Shown here: piece after piece, positions 22,032 through 29,929 of the stretch
Layout of the letters: the number at the start of each line of letters is the position of its first letter
How positions within the stretch are numbered: position 1 is the stretch's first letter
IMG/VR virus record: IMGVR_UViG_3300025070_000157
Span: 1 to 29,929 of that record
Source: a virus
Length of the DNA: 29,929 nt
Reading direction: 5' to 3' (one strand)
The notes under the pieces: generated by a model
Databases searched by the model: none
Told to the model about the DNA's origin: nothing
What the model saw: the letters and a program-made list of their open reading frames with translations, nothing else
Translations under genes and position numbers: made by a program

Positions 22032-25000
22032 ATGTCAAAAATATATAAATACAAAGGAGAAGATATATCTGAAGAATTTGTAACAGAAGGTTTTGAACAA
22101 AGTAGTTTTACGATATTAGATGACTATATTGCAAATACTGATGGATTAGAAGTTATTGAAGAAGTAGAAGATTTTCAAAACGGAACTGTGGGGACGGATG
22201 CGCCTGTAGTTCCAGCAACTCCAAGCAGAGCATCCATAATTGCGGGTGTAGAGCCAGAGAGTATGGAATTAGAGCAGGTAGATACTTCTTTGGAATTAGA
22301 AGATCCTGAGCCTAAAAGAATTGGTAGAGCTCAAGTAAGACAAGAAGAACTACAACGTAGAAAGATAGCTGAAGAGCAAAAAAAAATAGAAAATACTATT
22401 AACGAAATAAGTTTCTCTAATAATGTTTTCAATAATTTACCTGATAACGAAAAAATAAAATTACAAGATATAGCTGTCGACCAAATAGTCTTAGATTATA
22501 AATCTCAAGGTATTCAAGATTATGAAATAACACCAGAAGAGATATATATAAAATCTGATGAAATACTTAAAGAAAAAAACAGACCATCAGTTGTAAAAAG
22601 TTATGCTGCTCAAGCTGTAAAAGGATTTGCTAGTTTTGCCAAAGGTGTAAGTGAAATGGGTGATACTATAAAGTATTCTTTAGTGGAATCAGCTTTAGAT
22701 GCTTTTAACCCAGATTATAAAGGTACAGTAGAAGAAAAACAAGCTATAATGAATGTTGTTAAATCTGGAGCTTTAGAAGCGCCTGGAACAGCTATATTAC
22801 CACCTTCTTCTGAAATAGGTAAGTTTATAGAAAAACTTGAACCATCTATAAGAAAATACGAATCTAATACAATAACTGAAGATATAGAAAAAGGAAACTA
22901 CTTACAAGCTGGAGAAAGAGCTGTTGGTGCTGCCATAGAATCTTTACCTTCTTTAGTAGCTGCAGCCACAGGTGTTGGAGGTTTAGTGCTTTTAGGTGGA
23001 AGTGTTTCTGGAGGTAAGTTTATGGAAGAGTTCGAAGCTGATCCTGAAAAATCTACAGGCGTTTTGTTAGCGAACGCTGGTTTAACTGGTGTAACAGAAG
23101 CTAGTTTTGAATTAGTTACTAGAGGTATATTAAGTAAAGCAAGATTATTAAAAAATAGCGGTGCTGATAAAGCAGCTGCAGACTTAATAAGAGGTGGTTC
23201 TGAAAAACTAATTACATCTCTAGGTTTAAACACTTTAGCGGAAGGTGGATCAGAGGCAGCTACTAAAGTGACTACTCTTTTTTTAGATCAACTTACACTA
23301 GATAGAGATATTGATTGGGGTAAAGAAGCTTATAATATTATAGATGAAGGTATTGTTGGTGGTATTATGGGTAGTGGTACTACTTTTGCTGGATCTATAG
23401 CTAACTCAGACAAAGCTATAGTTGAAAGAGCTCAAATGATATTAACTCCTTCAGAAAATAAGCAACAATTAATAAAGTCAGCAAATAACATATCAAAACT
23501 ATATACAGACGCTAAACTCGCAGATGCTGAAGGTGTTAAACTTATTAATGAAGCTATTAAATCAGAAGAAAATAATATAGTTGAAATAAAAAAAGAAACA
23601 GCAGAAGCTTTAAATAATATGACACCAGCAGAATTAAAAATATATGCTGGTAACCAAAACGAATTAAGAAAATTACAACAACAAATTCAAAACCCTAAAA
23701 CAACAGAATCTGTAAGACAGTTAGCTAATATTAAGTTTGTTGAAATTAGAAATGAAAACGATGTTTTATTTAAGGAGTCTGGTAAACGTAAAATACAAAG
23801 AGGTGTTGATATTGTTACTAAAGCAGCTGAGAAATTAGAAGGTGTAGAAGTACAAAGTTTTGATACTACTCAGGAAGTAAAAGACTTCATAAAACAACAA
23901 GATCCTGAAGCAGATATTAAAGCTTCTGAACAGCAGGGTTTTATTATACAAGATCCAAAGTCTGGAGAGCAAACTATTGTTATAAACAAAGAAGTAGCTG
24001 GTAAAGAGAAAGCTATGAATATTGCTGGTCATGAATTTGGTCACGCTATATTGTTTAAAACAGTAAAAGAAAATCCTGAAACAGCTGTTAATCTTGGTAA
24101 TGCTTTACTTAGTGAAATAAATAAAATAGACGCTGCTCAAGTAAAAGATAGTAAGTTTAAAAAACGTTTAGAACAATATTCAACTGATCCGGAAAGTATA
24201 AAAATGGAGGAAGCTATAACTTTATTTTCCGATGCTTTATCTACTGGTGATATAAAATTTAATGAAAACGTATTCACTAAAATAGGAGATCAAATACGTA
24301 GAATTATGCAGAGTTTAGGTGTTAAAATTAAGTTTAATACTGGAAGGGATGTATATAATTTTGTTAAAGATTATAATAAAAGCATAGAAAAAGGTAAAAT
24401 AAGTAAAGCTCAAATAAAAGCTGCTAAAGAAGGTATTAAAGGTGCTCTAGTTAAAGATATTATTAAAGATACTGAAGCAATAATTAAAGAATCAAGATCT
24501 GAAGAATCGTCTCAGGAGGTTCAAAGAATTTACGAGGAACAGGGTGAGGCTGGTGCTTTTGATATTATAGAACAGTTTAAACCTATTGTAAATAAAATAG
24601 TAGAGCAAAGAAGTCAAGCTCCTAACTTTGACCGTCAATTATTAACTGATGAGATTGAAACTGGTAAACGTGGTATATTTGATCTTATTAGAGAATACAA
24701 GCCAGAATCAGGTGTGCCACTAGCTGCTTATATAAATAAATTTTTACCAGCTAGAGCTATTGAGGCTTCTAAAAGAGTGCTTGGTGAAGAGTTTACTGAG
24801 GATGTTACAGAAGCTAGAGGAGTTGTTGCAGAAGCTACTCCCGCCGAAGTGGTTGAAGAGCGTGTTACTAGAAAAATAAAACCAACATCACTTATACCTG
24901 TAGAGTCTGTAACAAAAATAAAGGAACAGGTTACAGAAAAAATAAAAGAAATTCCAGCTGATAAATTAACATTTAAAAAGTTAGGTGATTTAGCTCCTGA

Positions 25001-28000
25001 AGTTATAGCAGAAGCTATTGGTATACCGGTTAAAAAATTAGTTGACCCAAAAGCTAATTTATCTAAAGGTGATGCAAGTGCAATACAAAGATTTGTAAAT
25101 AAAAACGCTGATAGACTTTTAAAACTATTACCTGAGGGAGCAGTTTTAGAAGCTGCAACTGAAAAACTTATCGGAACATCGACCGGTGTACCTAAAGGTT
25201 TACTTAATGCTTTTTATACTAAGCAAGAAAGAATAGGTAAGGGAGCAGGTTTAGCACCTTTCAAGAAAAATCCAAACATAACTAAAGCTGACTTCTTAAA
25301 AGCTTTTGGTATTGTTGAGGGTAAAAAAGCAGAAGACTTTAGCGCTAGATCACCAGAAGCTCAAGCTTTAAAAGGTATTGCTAATTTATATGGTAGATTA
25401 GTAACTAATGAAATAGCTAGAACAGAGACTGACTTAGATATTGAAACAAAACAAGATATCGCTGCTGGTAAAGCTAGATTAATGTTTAGTAAGTCAAGTG
25501 AAAAATTATTGAATAAACACGGATTAGATTATACACCGATAAGAAGTAAAGCAGATGTTGATAACTATATAAATAATATGGTTAAACCGTTAATCAATAT
25601 TTTTAATTCTGAAGATTACAAGTTATTAAATAGAACTGTATTACAGTTTAGAAGTAAAGCTTTAGGAAAAAGAAAAGAAGTATCTGATTATTTAAGAAAC
25701 GAATTAACTAAATTAAATCTACCTAGTAGAGTAACAGTAGGTAGAACTAAACCCACTAAAGCTATAGGTAGTACAGTTGAACAATTTCAAAAATCACAAA
25801 AAAGCGGAAAACTACAAGAGTATAATGTAAAAAATGGTATTGTTTTTGACAAGATGTGGAATGATATAAATGAAGCTGTTTCTAAAGATAAAAACATGGC
25901 TATACCGATAATGTATTTCTTAGAAAACTCTATCAATGAATCTACAAATCCACATAGAATGGGTGCTCCAATAATTGGTTATCAGTTTAACGCAGGTAAA
26001 CTATATTATGAACATGCTGTTCAATCTCAATTAGCTTATATAACTTTAATGGACGCTATATTAGATTCTAATAAAGATTTTAATACTGAGTTTCAAAAAA
26101 TAAAAGATAATTACAAAATAATAGCAATAAGCAAAACAAATAATGACAAACTAAACGAAGCTGGTTTTGGTTTAAAAATGCCTGAAGGTTGGAATAATTG
26201 GTATGATCGTTATTTTAATGAGAAAGTGTCTAAAATAAGAGGAGGTATAAATCCAGAGACACTAATAGACACTAATACTGGTGAACTGTTTTCTGAAATG
26301 TTTGATGTGGATGCTGCAGGTAAAAAACCTAGTAAAGATATTAAACTTAGTAAAGCTTCAAAACTTGATAAAACTTTTAATGATATATTAGAGAAAAAAT
26401 CTGGTATACCAAGTAGGAAAAGATATGGTGTTGTTGAAGCTATAACAAAAGGCGCTAGCAAAGGTAAGTTTAATTTCTTTATACCACCATCAGCTGAGGA
26501 CTTCGTTGGATTATTATATCCTACACTTGCTAAAGGTGAGGTTGGAGATGCTCAGATGTCTTGGTATAAGAAGAATTTAATAGATCCTTATGCTGAAGCT
26601 ATGAACAAACTTAGTAAGGCTCGTGTGTTTTTAATGAATAATTATAATTTACTTAAAAGTCAGCTAGGTATTGTACCTAAAAACTTATCTAAAAAAATAG
26701 AAGGAACTGACTATACTAGAGAGCAGGCTATTAGAGTTTATATATGGAATAAACAAAAAATGAATATTCCTGGTATTAGTGATAAAGACATTAGTCAATT
26801 AAGTAACTATGTAGCAGACGACACTAATTTACAGGCTTTTGCAGACCAACTAATAAATATGCAGTTAGGTGATGGATATATAAAACCAAAAGAAGGTTGG
26901 CCGGCTGGAACAATAACAACAGATATACTTGAAGGATTAAATACTACTAAAAGAGCTAAGTATTTAAATAAATGGCAAGAAAATGTAGATGCAATATTTA
27001 GCGAAGAAAACCTAAATAAATTACAAGCTATATATGGTTTAAACTATAGAAAAGCTTTAGAAAACATGTTAAAAAGAATGAAATCTGGTAGAAATAGAAG
27101 TTTCCCAGGTGACAGTTTAACAGGTAGATTTACTGATTGGTTAACAGGTAGTGTTGGAGCTATAATGTTTTTTAACACGAGATCAGCTATACTCCAAACA
27201 ATATCATCTATAAACTTTATAAACTTTACAGATAATAATATCTTAGCTGCTGGTAAAGCCTTTGCTAATCAAAAACAGTACTGGTCTGATTTTATGAAAC
27301 TAATTAACTCTGATTTCCTGAAAGAAAGACGTGGAGGTTTACGTATTAATGTTAATGAAGCGGATATTGCTGATATGGCTAAAAAAGGTGGAGTAAAAGG
27401 AGCTATAAGTAAATTACTAGAATTAGGTTTTGCACCAACTCAAATTGCAGATAGTTTTGCTATTGCATCTGGTGGTGCTACTTTTTACAGAAATAGAATT
27501 AAAACCTATAAAAAACAAGGTTTATCAGACAAGCAAGCTGAGAAAAAAGCTTTTGAAGATTTTAGAGAGACAGCTGAAGAATCACAACAGTCTTCTAGAG
27601 CAGATAGAATATCTATGCAGCAAGCAGGTCCATTAGGGCGTGTTATATTAGCTTTCGCTAACACACCAGCGCAATACGCTAGAATAATTAAAAAAGCTGC
27701 TAGTGATCTTAAAAATGGTAGAGGTGATGCTAAAACTAATATATCTAAGATAATATATTATGGAGCAGTTCAAAACCTTATATTTAACGCTTTACAGCAA
27801 GCTTTATTTGCTATTGGTTTTGGAGATGAAGAGCCTAAAGATGAAGAAAAACAAAAAAAATACATAAATATTGCTAACGGTATGTTAGACTCTTTACTTC
27901 GAGGAGCTGGTATTGGAGGAGCTATAGTTTCTGTAGGTAAAAATGCAATTATTAAACTTGCAAAAGAATTAGAAAAAGATAGACCTAAACTTCAAAATAT

Positions 28001-28370
28001 AGCTTCAGAAGTTATTAAAATATCACCTCCAGTTTCAGCTAAGTATTCAAGACTAGTTCAAGCAGGTAAATCATATGACTGGAACAAAGAAGAAATGAAA
28101 GAAAAAGGTTTAAGCTTAGATAATCCTGCTTATTTAGCCGGCGCTAATGTTGTTTCAGCTTTAACTAATATACCTTTAGATAGAGTAATAAAAAAAGCTA
28201 ACAATGTAGTTTCAGCTACTTCTCAAGACCTTGAAACTTGGGAGCGTTTAGCTTTACTAGGTGGTTGGCAAGATTGGGAGATTGGTATTGAAAAAGAAAA
28301 TAAATCTAATAAACCTCAACCTAGAAAAGTTATTAAGAAAAAAGTTATAAGAAAAAAACTAGCAAAGTAG
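22032..28370 (+). CDS. giant multi-domain ejected virion protein with zincin motif
   Basis: A 2112-residue protein, the largest here. Residues about 295-330 and 340-460 are Gly/Ala-rich and hydrophobic, suited to membrane insertion. GHEFGHA at 666-672 is a zinc-metallopeptidase motif (H667, E668, H671); MEEAITLFSDAL at 725-736 may carry the third ligand. Residues 844-915 resemble sigma-70 region 2 (GIFDLIREYKPESGVPLAAY, 881-900). Residues 1700-1940 carry a pattern like large polyvalent phage proteins (PLGRVILAFANTPAQYARII). T7-like phages carry a transglycosylase in their large ejection protein; here a peptidase may take that role. The protein probably enters the host with or before DNA. No RNA polymerase active-site DxDxD motif is seen. 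It ends in a TAG directly abutting the next ATG. Confidence 0.75.
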   Translation: MSKIYKYKGEDISEEFVTEGFEQSSFTILDDYIANTDGLEVIEEVEDFQNGTVGTDAPVVPATPSRASIIAGVEPESMELEQVDTSLELEDPEPKRIGRAQVRQEELQRRKIAEEQKKIENTINEISFSNNVFNNLPDNEKIKLQDIAVDQIVLDYKSQGIQDYEITPEEIYIKSDEILKEKNRPSVVKSYAAQAVKGFASFAKGVSEMGDTIKYSLVESALDAFNPDYKGTVEEKQAIMNVVKSGALEAPGTAILPPSSEIGKFIEKLEPSIRKYESNTITEDIEKGNYLQAGERAVGAAIESLPSLVAAATGVGGLVLLGGSVSGGKFMEEFEADPEKSTGVLLANAGLTGVTEASFELVTRGILSKARLLKNSGADKAAADLIRGGSEKLITSLGLNTLAEGGSEAATKVTTLFLDQLTLDRDIDWGKEAYNIIDEGIVGGIMGSGTTFAGSIANSDKAIVERAQMILTPSENKQQLIKSANNISKLYTDAKLADAEGVKLINEAIKSEENNIVEIKKETAEALNNMTPAELKIYAGNQNELRKLQQQIQNPKTTESVRQLANIKFVEIRNENDVLFKESGKRKIQRGVDIVTKAAEKLEGVEVQSFDTTQEVKDFIKQQDPEADIKASEQQGFIIQDPKSGEQTIVINKEVAGKEKAMNIAGHEFGHAILFKTVKENPETAVNLGNALLSEINKIDAAQVKDSKFKKRLEQYSTDPESIKMEEAITLFSDALSTGDIKFNENVFTKIGDQIRRIMQSLGVKIKFNTGRDVYNFVKDYNKSIEKGKISKAQIKAAKEGIKGALVKDIIKDTEAIIKESRSEESSQEVQRIYEEQGEAGAFDIIEQFKPIVNKIVEQRSQAPNFDRQLLTDEIETGKRGIFDLIREYKPESGVPLAAYINKFLPARAIEASKRVLGEEFTEDVTEARGVVAEATPAEVVEERVTRKIKPTSLIPVESVTKIKEQVTEKIKEIPADKLTFKKLGDLAPEVIAEAIGIPVKKLVDPKANLSKGDASAIQRFVNKNADRLLKLLPEGAVLEAATEKLIGTSTGVPKGLLNAFYTKQERIGKGAGLAPFKKNPNITKADFLKAFGIVEGKKAEDFSARSPEAQALKGIANLYGRLVTNEIARTETDLDIETKQDIAAGKARLMFSKSSEKLLNKHGLDYTPIRSKADVDNYINNMVKPLINIFNSEDYKLLNRTVLQFRSKALGKRKEVSDYLRNELTKLNLPSRVTVGRTKPTKAIGSTVEQFQKSQKSGKLQEYNVKNGIVFDKMWNDINEAVSKDKNMAIPIMYFLENSINESTNPHRMGAPIIGYQFNAGKLYYEHAVQSQLAYITLMDAILDSNKDFNTEFQKIKDNYKIIAISKTNNDKLNEAGFGLKMPEGWNNWYDRYFNEKVSKIRGGINPETLIDTNTGELFSEMFDVDAAGKKPSKDIKLSKASKLDKTFNDILEKKSGIPSRKRYGVVEAITKGASKGKFNFFIPPSAEDFVGLLYPTLAKGEVGDAQMSWYKKNLIDPYAEAMNKLSKARVFLMNNYNLLKSQLGIVPKNLSKKIEGTDYTREQAIRVYIWNKQKMNIPGISDKDISQLSNYVADDTNLQAFADQLINMQLGDGYIKPKEGWPAGTITTDILEGLNTTKRAKYLNKWQENVDAIFSEENLNKLQAIYGLNYRKALENMLKRMKSGRNRSFPGDSLTGRFTDWLTGSVGAIMFFNTRSAILQTISSINFINFTDNNILAAGKAFANQKQYWSDFMKLINSDFLKERRGGLRINVNEADIADMAKKGGVKGAISKLLELGFAPTQIADSFAIASGGATFYRNRIKTYKKQGLSDKQAEKKAFEDFRETAEESQQSSRADRISMQQAGPLGRVILAFANTPAQYARIIKKAASDLKNGRGDAKTNISKIIYYGAVQNLIFNALQQALFAIGFGDEEPKDEEKQKKYINIANGMLDSLLRGAGIGGAIVSVGKNAIIKLAKELEKDRPKLQNIASEVIKISPPVSAKYSRLVQAGKSYDWNKEEMKEKGLSLDNPAYLAGANVVSALTNIPLDRVIKKANNVVSATSQDLETWERLALLGGWQDWEIGIEKENKSNKPQPRKVIKKKVIRKKLAK

Positions 28371-28832
28371 ATGGAAAAAATAAGTAATCATATAACTTTT
28401 AGAGAGAGTATAAATTCTTATACAGCTAAAAGAAAAGGTATAGAAAATATACCTAATGAATATGAAATTACTAACATGTATATACTAGCTCATAAAGTTT
28501 TTGAACCTTTACGTAAATGGGTTGGTGGACCTATAAAGATAAATTCTTTTTTTAGATCAGAAGAATTAAATAAGGCTATAGGTGGAAGTTCAACCTCACA
28601 ACACTGTCAAGGTAGAGCTATGGATATTGACGATGTTTATGGTTATAAAACTAACGCTGAAATGTTTAATTACATAAAAGATAATTTAGATTTCGATCAG
28701 TTAATATGGGAGTTTGGCACAGATGATAATCCTGATTGGATTCATGTAAGCTATTGCTCTGTAGATGAAAATAGAAAAAGATGTTTAAAAGCATATAGAG
28801 AAAACGGAAAAACTAAATACAAAATAATATGA
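28371..28832 (+). CDS. M15-family zinc peptidase endolysin (copy 2)
   Basis: A 153-residue paralog of the protein at 161-616. Zinc ligands are conserved: H78 and D85 in SQHCQGRAMDIDD and H125 in WIHVSY, with E114 in IWEFG. By direct residue counting about 103 of 149 aligned positions agree; the first 40 are much less alike than the rest. Codons differ throughout, so this is an old duplication or an independent acquisition, not a recent copy. It starts immediately after the giant internal protein's TAG, and its stop overlaps the next start (ATGA). Being fused in order to the internal-protein genes, it could be virion-associated and act during entry, while copy 1 beside the holin acts at lysis. 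That split is inference. Confidence 0.9.
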   Translation: MEKISNHITFRESINSYTAKRKGIENIPNEYEITNMYILAHKVFEPLRKWVGGPIKINSFFRSEELNKAIGGSSTSQHCQGRAMDIDDVYGYKTNAEMFNYIKDNLDFDQLIWEFGTDDNPDWIHVSYCSVDENRKRCLKAYRENGKTKYKII

Positions 28833-28984
28833 GTTCACCATTATATGAAAAAATTAGCGGTCCTTGCAAGGCTGCTGCAAAAAGAAAGTTTAAAGTTTGG
28901 CCTAGCGCTTATGCTTCAGGTTGGGGAGTAAGATGTACTAGAGCTGGAGGTCCTAGTAAATTTGGTAAAAACAAAAAGAAATGA
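28829..28984 (+). CDS. basic two-cysteine microprotein, PSAYASG type (copy 2)
   Basis: A 51-residue ORF beginning in an ATGA overlap with the endolysin and ending in an ATGA overlap with the next gene. It holds FKVWPSAYASG at 21-31 between C13 and C36, the same 22-residue cysteine spacing as in the 42-residue protein at 613-741. Unlike that copy it has an extra N-terminal MSSPLYEKISG; the next gene starts with nearly the same MSSPFYK, with 14 identical bases from the ATG. Function unknown; basic and possibly metal-binding. Conserved order after an M15 peptidase at both ends of the window supports it as a real gene. Confidence 0.75.
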   Translation: MSSPLYEKISGPCKAAAKRKFKVWPSAYASGWGVRCTRAGGPSKFGKNKKK

Positions 28985-29247
28985 GTTCACCATTTTATAA
29001 AACCGGTAAAGTAAAAGGAGGAGGTACTAAAAAAGTATGTCTACCAGCTGCTAAAGTTAAATCGATGAGCAAAGCTGAGAAAGAAAAAGTTATTAGAGCT
29101 AAACAGACAGCTGCTAAAGCAGGTAAATATAAACGATCAAGTAAATCATTTGTTAAAGGCGCTCGTAAAAAAGGAGCTACGCTACGTGATTGGTTTGAAA
29201 AAGAAAATTGGATAAACGTTGCTACTGGTGAACCTTGTGGAAAATAA
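28981..29247 (+). CDS. lysine-rich LRDWF/CG microprotein (permuted paralog 2)
   Basis: An 88-residue basic protein. It contains KKVCLPAAKVKSMSKAEKEK (17-36) and, at its C-terminus, KKGATLRDWFEKENW with GEPCGK (63-88). Both blocks match the 84-residue protein at 741-995, but the order is reversed: there the WF/CG block comes first. In both copies the gene directly follows the PSAYASG microprotein, so an ordered trio (M15 peptidase, PSAYASG protein, WF/CG protein) exists twice. Cellular role unknown. Confidence 0.75.
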   Translation: MSSPFYKTGKVKGGGTKKVCLPAAKVKSMSKAEKEKVIRAKQTAAKAGKYKRSSKSFVKGARKKGATLRDWFEKENWINVATGEPCGK

Positions 29248-29254
29248 ATAAAGT

Positions 29255-29884
29255 ATGAAATCAATAATCTTAAAAATACTAGAGGTTATTATACCTAATT
29301 TGATAAGCAAATTATATGTTTCGCGTAAAAAGAAAAACAATAGAAAAATAATTGATTTAAACAATCACGACGTGTTTAGTACTCTTAATAGAGTTAGAAA
29401 TGAAGTTTCTAATATGAAATTCTATACTCACGGTAATTATGATAGGGTTAAATCTAGAATGTGTTTTGATTTTACTAAACATAAAACGTTTGTGTGTGCT
29501 TCTAGAATGAAAAACTTATTAAACACAAGAAACATAGATAATATGAATAAAGATAAATTAAAATTATTCGTATTAGATGAACAGCGTTTTATGCATGAGG
29601 AATATATAAATTCTATAATCAAAGAATGGAAATTAAAAGGTATTCAATCTGAAGATATTGATTATATTGTTCGTTTATTTGAAAAGTTCAGATATGATGT
29701 TGTTGTTTCTTTTGAACACAGAATAAATTCAATATTTGGAAACAGTTATAATGATACTAATTTCTCATTAATGTTAGCAGTATTTGAAATGTGGGCAATG
29801 GGAATTGATTTACTACCAAGAGACATGCAAACTACATTTGAATCATTAAACGGAAAGTTTAAAAATTTAAAATACATAGGATAG
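29255..29884 (+). CDS. unknown protein with hydrophobic N-terminal helix
   Basis: A 209-residue protein that I do not recognise. Residues 1-20 (MKSIILKILEVIIPNLISKL) form an amphipathic or membrane-seeking helix followed by a very basic stretch (RKKKNNRK at about 24-31). The rest is mainly helical with several aromatic residues (FVLDEQRFMHEEYINSIIKE; MLAVFEMWAMGIDLLPRDMQ). The N-terminus could be a membrane anchor rather than a cleaved signal, because there is no clear cleavage site. It follows the second microprotein set by 7 bp and is the last gene in the window. A lysis-related or membrane-linked role is possible but unsupported. Confidence 0.65.
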   Translation: MKSIILKILEVIIPNLISKLYVSRKKKNNRKIIDLNNHDVFSTLNRVRNEVSNMKFYTHGNYDRVKSRMCFDFTKHKTFVCASRMKNLLNTRNIDNMNKDKLKLFVLDEQRFMHEEYINSIIKEWKLKGIQSEDIDYIVRLFEKFRYDVVVSFEHRINSIFGNSYNDTNFSLMLAVFEMWAMGIDLLPRDMQTTFESLNGKFKNLKYIG

Positions 29885-29929
29885 GAATATAAAAAAATAG
29901 GCGTACCATACCTAAAAGTTCCTGTAACA
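29885..29929. other. short non-coding end of window
   Basis: The last 45 bases hold no ATG on the + strand and no ORF that I can support. The only structure is TAGG...CCTA around CGTACCATA, a 4-bp pairing too weak to call. No direct repeat of this end is seen at the start of the window. Confidence 0.4.

Noticed and set aside
22898-23233. Minus-strand ORF of 111 codons inside the giant internal protein
   Set aside because: It overlaps a continuous 2112-codon frame, shows no recognisable motif and has no leader or neighbours on that strand.
22032-28370. Virion RNA polymerase, as in crAss-like phages
   Set aside because: No DxDxD active-site motif or other polymerase signature was found in this protein; only a possible sigma-like segment.
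1-29929. Terminal redundancy or circular overlap of the window
   Set aside because: The last 45 bases do not reappear at the start, so circularity cannot be shown here, although the gene order at the two ends would be compatible with it.
1-29929. tRNA genes, CRISPR arrays, insertion sequences, integrase or attachment sites
   Set aside because: No cloverleaf-like segment, spaced repeat array, transposase or recombinase motif was seen while reading through the window.

Overview
The window looks like the virion-structure and lysis half of an AT-rich tailed phage with a short (podovirus-type) tail. Every credible gene is on the + strand, packed with 1-10 bp gaps or with ATGA/TAATG stop-start overlaps, and all three stop codons are used, so code 11 fits. 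Start codons are preceded by A/T-rich stretches and almost never by a Shine-Dalgarno sequence. Together with low GC and crAss-like/flavophage-type structural proteins, this suggests a Bacteroidetes (probably marine flavobacterial) host. The host call is inference; no tRNA, integrase, replication gene or host gene is present.

Layout. Positions 1-1899 hold a lysis and small-protein cassette: a one-helix membrane protein, an M15 zinc peptidase endolysin, four very basic microproteins and a two-helix 3TM-type holin. Positions 1908-3529 hold small pre-terminase genes: an acidic protein, a coiled coil, a small beta-type protein, a protein with one clear and one possible GroES-like barrel, and a small-terminase candidate. 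Positions 3529-10864 are the packaging and head module: large terminase, portal, acidic scaffold candidate and major capsid protein, closed by a strong hairpin terminator. Positions 10956-19644 hold a post-capsid protein, two neck/adaptor proteins and the tail nozzle (muzzle), which appears split over two ORFs of 1494 and 446 codons. Positions 19662-28370 hold three internal (ejected) virion proteins, the last 2112 residues long with an HEFGH zincin motif and a segment resembling sigma-70 region 2. Positions 28371-29884 return to a second lysis-like cassette: a paralogous M15 peptidase, two basic microproteins paralogous to those at the left end, and an unknown protein.

How it works together. 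TerL and the small-terminase candidate would load DNA through the portal into a capsid built on the scaffold. The neck proteins and nozzle close the capsid and contact the host. The internal proteins would be ejected ahead of DNA. The holin and M15 peptidases would end infection. The most interesting items are the duplicated endolysin/microprotein cassettes with one paralog in permuted domain order, the multi-domain ejected protein, the possible tandem GroES-like protein, an A11 tract at which a one-base shift extends a microprotein, and repeated AT-rich leaders before successive head genes.
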